Shown here in pieces: positions 17,507 to 25,533 of a DNA stretch of 64,000 nt; position 1 is the first letter of the stretch; each line of letters begins with the position of its first letter. The notes under the pieces are model-generated. The model saw only the letters and a list, made by a program, of their open reading frames with translations, was not told the origin of the DNA and ran no database searches. The position numbers were made by a program, and so were the translations under genes. The DNA is from Alphaproteobacteria bacterium (GTDB taxonomy: Bacteria; Pseudomonadota; Alphaproteobacteria; Rhizobiales; Devosiaceae), in contig JAHJWO010000042.1 in assembly GCA_018828145.1 (NCBI GenBank), positions 186,001 to 250,000 of the forward strand, in the 5' to 3' direction.

Positions 17507-20416
17507 TCACATCACCTTCGTCACATCCATCAGCCCCGGCCGCTTGTCATTGGCCGCGGTGATCGCCGCCTCGCCGCCCAGCACCACCACATGTCCATGC
17601 TTGGCCACGGCATCCACCGCCTCGGCCAGTCGCTTGAAGTCCGCCGCCGTGGTCCCGAGGATTTCGTCCCGCCTTTGCTGCCGAATGGCGTCCGTCGTGC
17701 CGGTCAGCTGCCGCCACATCGACGAATAGCCCTTGGCGTCGGGGAATTCATAGCCGTCCACATCCCCGATCACCCCGATGATCGAGCGCGTCAGGTCATT
17801 CTCGCCGATCCCGGCATTGAGCGCCTTGCTCGCGCCGTCATAGGCGTCCAGCGTCTTGAGCAGGTTGGGGTCACGATAGGACAGGAAGCTGAAATTGCCC
17901 GAGGTCAGGTCGAACCGGCTCGATCCGCCATAGGCCCCGCCCTGCACGCGCACCTTGTCCCAGAGATAAGTGGTGTTGAGGAATTTCAGCACCACGCTCG
18001 ATGCCCCGGTCAACTCGAAGCCGAGCGTCCTGAGGTTAGCGCCCTTGCCCACATAATTGACCTGCGCCGGAATGATCAGCCCTTCCGACCTGGGCCGGAA
18101 ATCCACGCTCCAGTCGGCCAGGGCAAAATCCTGGTTGGGCAGCCGCCCGAGAAAGCTCTCGATCTCGCCCCTGGCGCGATCCCACAGCGATCCGTCCGCC
18201 GTGACATTGACCACCACGCGCCCGCGGTTGAACAGCGTGTCGCGGATGCGCTTCAGCACCGCCTCGACCCCGTCCCAGTCGCTCTCGATGCGCCCCACCA
18301 GCTCGCGCAGGAACTGCAGATAGCTCACGCCACCCAGCTGCTCGGCGATCCAGCTCGCCTCGGTCAGCCCCGATTTCAGCCGTGTATCGACGATGGCATT
18401 GCCGCTCGGCACCAGCCGCGCCTCAAAGCCCGCTTTTTCCTCGAGCGCCATCTGCTTGAAGCGCGCCCGGTTGTCGAGCCGCGCATCGAGCAGCACATCG
18501 CCCATGATGGCCAGCATTTCCTCGATTTTTTCCGGCACGGCCTTGCCCGAAAGGAAGAACCACGCCGCGCTGCCGTCGCTGCCCTGCCGGGAGGACAGGC
18601 CCCGATGCTGCGCAATGCCGCCCGTCGAGCGGCCGATGCGCTGCGTCAGCGAAACGAAGTCTTCCTTGCTGGTCCCGGTCTGCAGCAGCGCCCGCCCGAA
18701 CAGCGGCAGATAGGGCAGCAATTCCTTGTCGAGCACATGCAGGTCGAAGCCGAAATCGAGGTACAGGATCCCCAGCGTCGGCAGGTCATGGTAGAACAGC
18801 CTTGCATCGGCCAGCGTACCGATCTCGATCGGCACAGTCCGGCTTTCGCGCGGCAGGTCCGCCAGGGTCAGCGTCGGAATTTTCGCCAGCAGTGCCGGGT
18901 CGTCCACTTCCTCCTGCAGGGCCTTGAGCTTTTCGGTCTCGGCGACGGTCGCTTCCAGCGCCCGCGCATCGAGGCCCTGGCGCACCTCGGCCAGTATCTC
19001 GGCCTCCCGCGCCGCCTCGCGCGCCCCCTGCTCGGGGTCGGCACTCAGCGTCACCGTGGTGCGATGCATATTGTCGAGGAACAGCCGGCGGATTTCCGCC
19101 TCGAAATGGCCCTTGCCTGCCTTGTCCTTCAGCGCCGTCAGCGCATCCTCGAAATGCAGCTGCGCCAGCGGGTCGCCGCCATGCAGCCAGGTCCCCAGCG
19201 CGTTGAACATATAGGTCATGCCACGCGGATAGGAGCCGGTATTGTTCTCGCGCAGGCTGAATTCGAACGTATTGGCCGCCGCTTCCAGCTGGTCTGCCGC
19301 AAAGCCGGTTTGGGCGATCTCGCCCAGCGTCGAAAGGATCAGCGCCTCGACCTGGCCGGCATCGGCCGGGTCGATCCCCTTCATGCCAAAGCTCGCCATC
19401 GGCTGGCGCAGCCCGCTGCCGATGCCGCCGCCGGTCATGCCCTCGCCCAGCCCGCTTTCGGTCAGCGCCTTGCGCAGCGGCGCCGCCGGATTGCCGGCCA
19501 GCAGGTAGCTCAGCATGCCATGGCTGAGCGATTCCGTGCGGTCGGCCGGTGGATCGATCATCCAGTTGACCGAAACCATGCCATCGCGTGCCTTGCCCGC
19601 ATCCTTGGTGCCGGCATAGCTCGCCACGATCTGTCGCGGCGCATTGAACCGCGGTTGCAGCTTCACTTCGGCATCCACCGGCGCCGGCTCGAACTGGCTG
19701 AAATAGGCGTCCAGAATATCCAGTCGCGCCGCGGCATCGTCATCGCCCGAAAAGAAGGCCCGCGTATTTGACGGGTGATAGAATGTCTGGTGGAAGCGCT
19801 TGAACTGCGCATAGGTCAGCTCGGGAATGGCCTTGGGGTCGCCACCCGAGCTCTTGCCATAGGTGGTGTCGGGATAGAGTGAGCGCTGCGCGATATCGCG
19901 CATCACCGCGTCGGGCGAGGAGAACACGCCCTTCATCTCGTTGAACACCACGCCCTTGTAGACCAGCGGGCTCGCCGTATCCTCGAGCTCGTAATGCCAG
20001 CCCTCCTGGCGGAAAGTGTCCTCGGTGATCAGCGGGAAGAACACCGCGTCGAGATAGACATCCACCAGGTTGTAGAAGTCCTTGAGGTTCTGGCTCGCCA
20101 CCGGATAGGCCGTCTTGTCCGGAAAGGTCATGGCATTGAGGAAGGTGTTGAGGCTCCCCTTGATCAGTTCCACGAACGGCTTCTTGACCGGATATTTCCG
20201 GCTCCCGCACAGCACCGAATGCTCGAGGATATGCGCAATGCCCGTCGAATCCTCGGGCGGCGTCTTGAAGGTGATGCCGAACACCTTGTTCTCGTCGTCA
20301 TTGACGAGACTGAGCACCTCTGCCCCCGTCTTCTTGTGCCGGAACAGCTGCGCCTGCGAATTGACCTCCGCAATATGCTCGTCGCGGATCAGTTCAAAGG
20401 CTTGGTGATGGGACAT
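17507..20416 (-). CDS. M16C-family metalloprotease (PreP-like, insulinase superfamily)
   Basis: A 969-residue peptidase with the inverted zinc motif HILEH (His62, Glu65, His66) and full-length M16C architecture: catalytic half, long linker helices, and a non-catalytic second half. The family degrades peptides of about 10-65 residues, such as presequences in mitochondria. No signal peptide is seen at MSHHQAFELIRDEH, so a cytoplasmic location is likely. A role in clearing signal peptides or other peptide debris is inferred. It stands alone, flanked by a repeat-rich gap upstream. Confidence 0.92.
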   Translation of the reverse strand: MSHHQAFELIRDEHIAEVNSQAQLFRHKKTGAEVLSLVNDDENKVFGITFKTPPEDSTGIAHILEHSVLCGSRKYPVKKPFVELIKGSLNTFLNAMTFPDKTAYPVASQNLKDFYNLVDVYLDAVFFPLITEDTFRQEGWHYELEDTASPLVYKGVVFNEMKGVFSSPDAVMRDIAQRSLYPDTTYGKSSGGDPKAIPELTYAQFKRFHQTFYHPSNTRAFFSGDDDAAARLDILDAYFSQFEPAPVDAEVKLQPRFNAPRQIVASYAGTKDAGKARDGMVSVNWMIDPPADRTESLSHGMLSYLLAGNPAAPLRKALTESGLGEGMTGGGIGSGLRQPMASFGMKGIDPADAGQVEALILSTLGEIAQTGFAADQLEAAANTFEFSLRENNTGSYPRGMTYMFNALGTWLHGGDPLAQLHFEDALTALKDKAGKGHFEAEIRRLFLDNMHRTTVTLSADPEQGAREAAREAEILAEVRQGLDARALEATVAETEKLKALQEEVDDPALLAKIPTLTLADLPRESRTVPIEIGTLADARLFYHDLPTLGILYLDFGFDLHVLDKELLPYLPLFGRALLQTGTSKEDFVSLTQRIGRSTGGIAQHRGLSSRQGSDGSAAWFFLSGKAVPEKIEEMLAIMGDVLLDARLDNRARFKQMALEEKAGFEARLVPSGNAIVDTRLKSGLTEASWIAEQLGGVSYLQFLRELVGRIESDWDGVEAVLKRIRDTLFNRGRVVVNVTADGSLWDRARGEIESFLGRLPNQDFALADWSVDFRPRSEGLIIPAQVNYVGKGANLRTLGFELTGASSVVLKFLNTTYLWDKVRVQGGAYGGSSRFDLTSGNFSFLSYRDPNLLKTLDAYDGASKALNAGIGENDLTRSIIGVIGDVDGYEFPDAKGYSSMWRQLTGTTDAIRQQRRDEILGTTAADFKRLAEAVDAVAKHGHVVVLGGEAAITAANDKRPGLMDVTKVM

Positions 20417-20506
20417 GAGACTACTCGGCAGGATTATTGTTGTTGGTTGACAACGTAGGGACGCGAGCCGCGATCCGCTAGGGCTTCACCAAACTCTGAG
20501 CCCACC

Positions 20507-20645
20507 CCCTCCCCTTGAGGGAGGGGACGACACTTCTGCGTTCAGCAGAAGTGTCAGGGTGAGGGGTGCTGCGCCCCCCATGCCAGACGCGAGAAGAGAC
20601 CCCTCATCCGCCCTTGGGGCACCTTCTCCCTCATGGGGGAGAAAG
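20507..20645. repeat. Cluster of three hairpin repeats upstream of the M16C protease gene
   Basis: Three inverted repeats follow one another: a CCCCTCCC/GGGAGGGG hairpin at about 20507-20526, a perfect 10-bp stem ACACTTCTGC/GCAGAAGTGT with a 5-base loop at 20530-20554, and CCTTCTCCC/GGGAGAAAGG near 20622-20645. They fill the gap between the downstream end of the aldo/keto reductase gene and the protease gene. Confidence 0.7.
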
Positions 20646-20652
20646 GAAAAGC

Positions 20653-21627
20653 CTAGACCCCGCCACGGATCTCGGGCTTCACGTCCCGCTCGTACCATTC
20701 GCCCAATCTTCCCATCAGCGCCGGGAACAGGCTCTTCTGCTCGCTGGCAGCGACATTGTCGGCCAGCTGCTCGGGCTTGCTCACCCCGGCAATGATCGTC
20801 GATACCTGTGGATGGTCCAGGATCCAGCGCAGCGCAAACTGGCTCATCGGCATGCCCTCGGGCGCCAGCCCGCGCAACTCGGCCACCAGCTCCACCCCAC
20901 GCTCGAAGGGAATGCCGGCAAAGGTCTCGCCCACCGAAAACGCCTTGCCGTCGGCATTGTAGTTGCGGTGGTCGCTGGCATCGAACCGGGTGGTCTTGTC
21001 ATACTTGCCGCTCAGCAGCCCGCTCGCCAGCGGCAGCCGCACGATGATGCCGACATCCTTTTCCGCCGCCTTGGGCAGCAGCTCTTTCGCCGCATCCTGC
21101 CGGAACAGGTTGAAGATGATCTGCAGTGTCGCGCAGCCGGGCTGCTCGAGGCAGATCAGCCCCTCCTCGATCGTCTCGACGCTGGCGCCCCAGTGCCGCA
21201 CCAGGCCCTCGGCCTTGAGCTCGTCCATCCAGTCAAAGATCGCCCCATCCTCGAGCACCGGCCGCGGCACGCAATGCAGCTGCGCCAGGTCGAGGCTGGT
21301 AACGCCCAGCCGCTGCGCCGAGCCCATGAGGCTCGCCCGGATGCCGTCCTTGGAGTAATTGTCCGGAAACAGCCCGCCGCCGCGCCCCAGCTTGGTCGCC
21401 ACATGCACGCCCGGCCCCTTGCCATGGCTGCCGATCCGGCTCTCGCTCAGCCCCCCGCCATAGACATCGGCCGTGTCCCAGAAGGTCACGCCCGCATCAT
21501 TGGCCGCATCGAGGATGGCCTTGGCCGTATCATCGCCCACCGGCCCGAAATCTCCGCCCAGCTGCCAGCAGCCCAGCCCGATTTCGGAGACCTCATAGCC
21601 CGTCTTGCCCAGCCGTCTCGTCTTCAT
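20653..21627 (-). CDS. Aldo/keto reductase
   Basis: A 324-residue AKR protein, similar in class to but clearly distinct from the one at 16619. It has GLGCWQLGGDFGPV near the start, the Asp/Tyr motif WDTADVYGGGLSE, the Lys in ATKLGRGGG, the His region LAQLHCVPRP, and a cofactor-binding end STIIAGVSKPEQLADN. The ATG at 21627 (MKTRRLGKTG) with GGAGAG upstream is chosen over 21663, since homologues start at this strand. The sequence style (RRLGKTGYEVSEIGLG) is that of the YghZ/Tas-type subgroup. It is downstream of a GntR regulator and sugar-type oxidoreductase on the same strand, so a carbohydrate role is possible. Confidence 0.9.
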   Translation of the reverse strand: MKTRRLGKTGYEVSEIGLGCWQLGGDFGPVGDDTAKAILDAANDAGVTFWDTADVYGGGLSESRIGSHGKGPGVHVATKLGRGGGLFPDNYSKDGIRASLMGSAQRLGVTSLDLAQLHCVPRPVLEDGAIFDWMDELKAEGLVRHWGASVETIEEGLICLEQPGCATLQIIFNLFRQDAAKELLPKAAEKDVGIIVRLPLASGLLSGKYDKTTRFDASDHRNYNADGKAFSVGETFAGIPFERGVELVAELRGLAPEGMPMSQFALRWILDHPQVSTIIAGVSKPEQLADNVAASEQKSLFPALMGRLGEWYERDVKPEIRGGV

Positions 21628-21712
21628 GATGGTCTCTCCATGGCTTGCCGCCTTCGCAGCCACGCCCTTTTAGGCGCGGCGGCACATATCGTCACCCCGG
21701 GGTAACGCTCGG

Positions 21713-22387
21713 CTATTCGAAATAGTCCGGATGATCGTTGATGGTCTGGCTCAGCAGCACTTCGGCCCGCGCCAGATGCGCCCGCATCGCTGCCTCGGCC
21801 GCCGTCGGATCGCCCTTGCCGACCGCCCTGGCGATGATCTTGTGCTCGTCGATCGCCACCCGCGAGGAGGATGCCCCCAGCGTCAGGTAGCGCACCCGGT
21901 CGAGCTGCATCTTGTGGTCGTCGATCAGCTGCCAGGCATATTCCACCCCGGCCAGCCGCGCCAAAGTACGGTGGAACAGCTCGTCCAGCGTATGGAAGCG
22001 CCGGCTGTCCTCGGCGGCTGAAGCGGCCTCCTGCTCGGCGATCAACTCGCCCAGCACCGCCTGCGCATCGCCCGGATTGGCCGCGAGCCGCCGGATGATC
22101 TCGACCTCGATGCTCTCGCGGATGAACCGGCTCTGCCGCACGCCCTCGGGCGAGATTTTCTTGACCACCGTGGCCCGCTTGGGCCGGATCAGCAGCAGCC
22201 CCTGCTGCGCCAGGCGGATGAAGGCCTCGCGCACCGGCTGCCGCGACACGCCATAGCGGCCGGCAATATCGCTCTCGGAAATCACGTCGCCGGGCTTCAG
22301 CGCCATGGTCACGATGTCGTCGCGCAGCGCGCCGACAACGCGCATCGCCATGGTTTCCTCACTCGTATTGAGCACGCTGGCGGCCAC
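21713..22387 (-). CDS. GntR-family regulator, FCD (FadR) subgroup
   Basis: A regulator of about 224 residues. The N-terminal winged helix shows LKPGDVISESDIAGRYGVSRQPVREAFIRL, which is diagnostic for FadR-subfamily GntR proteins. The C-terminal all-helical FCD domain has RRFHTLDELFHRTLARLAG and HKIIARAVGKGD, with Asp/His residues that usually bind a metal and a carboxylate effector. The start is uncertain: the frame is open to 22456; GTG at 22387 has GGAGGAG 11 bases upstream, and ATG at 22351 has GAGGAA. It lies downstream of a Gfo/Idh/MocA gene and likely controls it and perhaps the aldo/keto reductase. Confidence 0.85.
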   Translation of the reverse strand: MAASVLNTSEETMAMRVVGALRDDIVTMALKPGDVISESDIAGRYGVSRQPVREAFIRLAQQGLLLIRPKRATVVKKISPEGVRQSRFIRESIEVEIIRRLAANPGDAQAVLGELIAEQEAASAAEDSRRFHTLDELFHRTLARLAGVEYAWQLIDDHKMQLDRVRYLTLGASSSRVAIDEHKIIARAVGKGDPTAAEAAMRAHLARAEVLLSQTINDHPDYFE

Positions 22388-22483
22388 TTCTGCTGATTCT
22401 CCTCCCCGACCATGGGCCGGATGCGCCCCGCAAGGCGCCCCCGGAATGGCCGACATCCACAGTTTTCTGGCCGGCGGGCCGCC

Positions 22484-23797
22484 CTAGAGCGTAATCCCCG
22501 CCTCTGCCAGCATGGCGTCGACGAAGATCCGCTCCCCGTTCCGCGCGATCGACTGGTTTGCCGCAATCCCGGTCAGGATCGACCAGGCGCCGGCCACCTG
22601 GTCCGACGCGCGGCCATATTTGTCCGCTTCCATGTTCTGCGGATCGAACAAATAGCCCAGCATGATGGGGTCCGCCCCGCCATGGCTGCCCTTGCCGGTC
22701 CACACGTCGAGCTTCTGCGGCAGTCCGCCCGCCAGGTGCAGCTCGGTCGACATCGCCTCGACCGCTTCGTCGCCGCCCCGCTCGCGGTGCCCGCCGGCGA
22801 ACACGCCATGCACTTCGATATGCTTGTGCGTCAGCTCGCCCTTGGTGCCGTGGAACTTCACCTCCAGCCCTTCCCAGGGCGAATAGGCCACCAGCGTATA
22901 GTTCAGCGACACACCCGAGGCATATTGCGCCTGAACCTGCATCGTGTCCTCGATGGTGATGTCGTCGGCAAAGACGCATTTGTCGCGCCAGTAGCCGTCG
23001 TCATTCTCGGCATCGAGATAGAGTTCCTTGAGCGGCTCATCCGCCTCGAGATCCATGTAGAAGTCGCATTTATGGGCCACCGGGCAGGCATGGCAGCGCG
23101 GGCCATGGCCTTCCAGACCCAGCCTGATTGCCATTTCCGGCGTATAGAAATCGCGCTTGCCCGTGGCGCTGATGCTCTTGGGCGTCGAGCCGGCCCACCA
23201 GTTGAGCAGGTCGAAATGGTGCGTGGATTTATGCACCAGCAGCCCGCCGGACTTGTCCTTGTAGCGGTGCCAGCGGCGGAAATAGTCGGCGCCATGCACC
23301 CGGTCGAGATACCAGCGGAAATCAATGGCGGTGATCTCCCCGATCACCCCGTTCATCAGGATTTCCTTGAGCTGGGTGCGCGCCGGCGAATAGCGGTAGT
23401 TGAAGGTCACCGTCACCGATTTGCCGCTCTCGCGCTGAGCATCGAGAATGCGCTTGAGCCGGGCGACGTCGATGGTCATCGGCTTTTCGGTCATCACGTT
23501 GCGGCCGGCCTTGAGCGCCCGCACGATATATTCGTCATGCAGGTAGTCCGGCGTCGTGACGATCACCGTGTCCGGATCCTGCTCGGTGAGCATCCGGTCG
23601 AAATCTTCGGCAAGGTAGGTGGCAATGCCATTGCCGCCCCTATGCGGCACCTTGTTGGCCGACAGGGCCAGCCGGCTCTGGTTCACGTCGCACAGCGCGA
23701 CCAGTTCGGCGCTCTCTGCATGGGTCTGGGCAACGGCCTCGCGGAACATCTGGTGGCGGCCACCCGTGCCGACGATGGCGAACTTCTTCTTGGTCAT
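22484..23797 (-). CDS. Gfo/Idh/MocA-family oxidoreductase with four-cysteine cluster
   Basis: A 437-residue NAD(P)-dependent oxidoreductase, typically acting on sugars, inositols or amino sugars. The Rossmann start is FAIVGTGGRHQMF; the catalytic EKP motif (Glu104-Lys105-Pro106) is in VMTEKPMTID; HKSTHHFDLLNWW carries the active-site histidines. It is longer than the usual 330-390 residues. An insertion around residues 225-280 contains Cys235, Cys238, Cys244 and Cys274 (CHACPVAHKC, then RDKC), a spacing that could bind zinc or an iron-sulfur cluster. It is followed by the GntR regulator and an aldo/keto reductase, suggesting a small carbohydrate-related operon. Confidence 0.88.
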   Translation of the reverse strand: MTKKKFAIVGTGGRHQMFREAVAQTHAESAELVALCDVNQSRLALSANKVPHRGGNGIATYLAEDFDRMLTEQDPDTVIVTTPDYLHDEYIVRALKAGRNVMTEKPMTIDVARLKRILDAQRESGKSVTVTFNYRYSPARTQLKEILMNGVIGEITAIDFRWYLDRVHGADYFRRWHRYKDKSGGLLVHKSTHHFDLLNWWAGSTPKSISATGKRDFYTPEMAIRLGLEGHGPRCHACPVAHKCDFYMDLEADEPLKELYLDAENDDGYWRDKCVFADDITIEDTMQVQAQYASGVSLNYTLVAYSPWEGLEVKFHGTKGELTHKHIEVHGVFAGGHRERGGDEAVEAMSTELHLAGGLPQKLDVWTGKGSHGGADPIMLGYLFDPQNMEADKYGRASDQVAGAWSILTGIAANQSIARNGERIFVDAMLAEAGITL

Positions 23798-24106
23798 ATT
23801 GGCTACTGGAGTCTTGCAAACAGGAAGGGCCGAACCGGCCGGTTACATCTTCCATACAAGATTTCCCAGCGACCCGGTAGGGGCAAATCGCTCCGGTGGA
23901 GCGATTTGAGCTGGGAAAGCCATGAGGGCTACGCCCGAATGGCCCGGCCCCACAAACTGGACCGAACCAACACGTCATCCCGCCACAACCACCACACCAC
24001 CTCTCCCTTCGGGGGAGAGGTCGGCGGCAAAGCCGACGGGTGAGGGGCTTTTTCTTGATCGAGTGCTTTGGGAAAGGTCAGCCTCTCCCAAGTGAGATGT
24101 GAAACC
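23798..24106. other. Gene-free region holding repeats
   Basis: About 309 bases upstream of the Gfo/Idh/MocA gene. I see no supportable gene. It holds one copy of the two-hairpin repeat (23885-23943) and a CTCTCCC/GGGGAGAG hairpin with a GTCGGC/GCCGAC hairpin at about 23999-24050. Confidence 0.65.
23885..23943. repeat. Two-hairpin intergenic repeat, copy 1
   Basis: First hairpin: AAATCGCTCC GGT GGAGCGATTT (23885-23907). Second hairpin at 23919-23943: GCCAT...ATGGC outer stem with an inner GGGC TAC GCCC. The same two-part plan occurs near 29191, 30212, 37744 and 38681. Here it lies between two genes that are both on the minus strand. Confidence 0.85.
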
Positions 24107-24631
24107 CTACTGGCTGAACGGCACCGAGGCCGTCAGCACTTCGCCCGAATCATTGAACTCGACTTCGAAGTCCACCGTGATGCTGTTATTGCCGATCAGC
24201 ACGATCCGCGAACCGATGCGCACATCGCTGCCGCCACGATCCTTCTGGCGCTCCTTGAGGTCGAAGCTGATCCGACCCTGGCTTTCCTGGCCGATGGCAA
24301 TGCCGGTGAAGCCCGCATTGGAGCTCATCGCCGCCTCATAGCGGCGCGTGGCGTCGTTATAGGCAATGGTGCCGCTGATCGACAGCGTCGCATCCACCAG
24401 CGTGCAGCGGCCGGTATAGTTCACCTTTTGCTGGTTGCCCTTGGCAATGGCCAGCCGGCAGCGGAACGGTTCGGGCTGGTCGCCGCCGACCAGGGCGCCC
24501 TCGCCGCGCCAGTTGCCGATATAGGAGGTGAGCAGGTCCAGCTCGGCCTGCCCGGCCTGGGCTGCCGCGGCGCCCAAAGGAACAAACTGCATGGCCAGCA
24601 GCACGGCGATAATCTTAGACCACATTTTCAT
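24107..24631 (-). CDS. Secreted protein of unknown function
   Basis: A 174-residue protein with a Sec signal peptide (KMWSKIIAVLLAMQFVPLGAAAAQA, cleavage probably after AAAQA). The mature part looks like an all-beta fold, with YIGNWRGEGALVGG near its start, loosely resembling DUF1579-like small beta-barrel proteins; that likeness is weak. One disulfide is possible between the two mature cysteines (FRCRL and GRCTL). A nearby start two codons downstream is also possible. It is divergent from an ABC transporter operon. Function is not known. Confidence 0.7.
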   Translation of the reverse strand: MKMWSKIIAVLLAMQFVPLGAAAAQAGQAELDLLTSYIGNWRGEGALVGGDQPEPFRCRLAIAKGNQQKVNYTGRCTLVDATLSISGTIAYNDATRRYEAAMSSNAGFTGIAIGQESQGRISFDLKERQKDRGGSDVRIGSRIVLIGNNSITVDFEVEFNDSGEVLTASVPFSQ

Positions 24632-24810
24632 CAGGAAGGCCCCCCGTCACTTCGAGACATCAGATTCTGTTTATGTCTGCCAGTCCGAAGATATCGGCGC
24701 TAGCTAAAATCTGACACATCTGTCGGCGTTGTTACGAATTCGCTAGCAAGCGATGCGTTAGAAATGACGGCGCCGGTATGCGCAGGCATGCCGTCACCCA
24801 ACGCACGAAG

Positions 24811-25533
24811 ATGGAAACGGTTCTGGTGAACACTTCTGACGCACCGATCATTGATGCCCGGGACGTAAACTACAGTCTCGAAATTGCCGGTCGCCCCCTC
24901 CACATCCTCAAGAAGGTTTCGCTGCGCGTCGCGCCGGCCGAAGTCGTAGCCATTGTGGGCCCTTCGGGCAGCGGCAAGACCTCGCTGCTGATGCTGCTTG
25001 CCGGGCTGGAACGCGCCACTTCCGGCACTGTCACCGTCAATGGCGCCGAACTTGGCGGCCTCGGCGAAGACGATCTGGCCCGTTTCCGGCGCAAGACTTT
25101 GGGCATCGTGTTTCAGAGTTTTCACCTCATTCCATCGCTCTCGGCCCATGACAATGTCGGCCTGGCACTCGAGATTGCCGCCCCCGAACTCTCCATGTCA
25201 CAAATTCGCGAGAAGGCAGCCGCTGCCCTGGTTGCGGTCGGTCTGGGCGACCGGCTCGATCATCGCCCCTCCGCTTTGTCGGGCGGCGAGCAGCAACGCG
25301 TCGGCCTGGCACGCGCCATGGTCGCCAATCCGCCCCTTCTGCTGGCCGACGAGCCGACCGGCAATCTCGACCAGCGCACCGGCGCCCTCGTGGTCGACCT
25401 GATGTTCGACCTTGCCCGCAAGCAGGGCACCGCCGTCGTCCTCATCACCCATGATCCCGCCCTTGCGGCCCGCGCTGACCGGGTGCTGACCATGACCGTG
25501 GGCGAACTCGTCGAAACCCCGGTGGTCCGTTGA
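24811..25533 (+). CDS. ABC transporter ATP-binding protein (YbbA/LolD-like)
   Basis: A 240-residue ATPase of the MacB/LolD/YbbA group. It has Walker A GPSGSGKTSLL, signature LSGGEQQRVGLARAM and Walker B LLLADEPTGNLD, with the family tail QGTAVVLITHDPALAARADRVL. The ATG at 24811 is chosen; the frame is open to 24778, and a GTG at 24826 is an option. It shares the TGATG junction with the following permease gene, so the two make one exporter/extractor complex. These pairs do not import nutrients; they act on envelope components or peptides, but the substrate here is unknown. Confidence 0.9.
   Translation: METVLVNTSDAPIIDARDVNYSLEIAGRPLHILKKVSLRVAPAEVVAIVGPSGSGKTSLLMLLAGLERATSGTVTVNGAELGGLGEDDLARFRRKTLGIVFQSFHLIPSLSAHDNVGLALEIAAPELSMSQIREKAAAALVAVGLGDRLDHRPSALSGGEQQRVGLARAMVANPPLLLADEPTGNLDQRTGALVVDLMFDLARKQGTAVVLITHDPALAARADRVLTMTVGELVETPVVR

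Noticed and set aside
17468..19771. 767-codon plus-strand open frame opposite the M16C protease
   Set aside because: Antisense shadow; the protease frame carries the HxxEH motif and family architecture.
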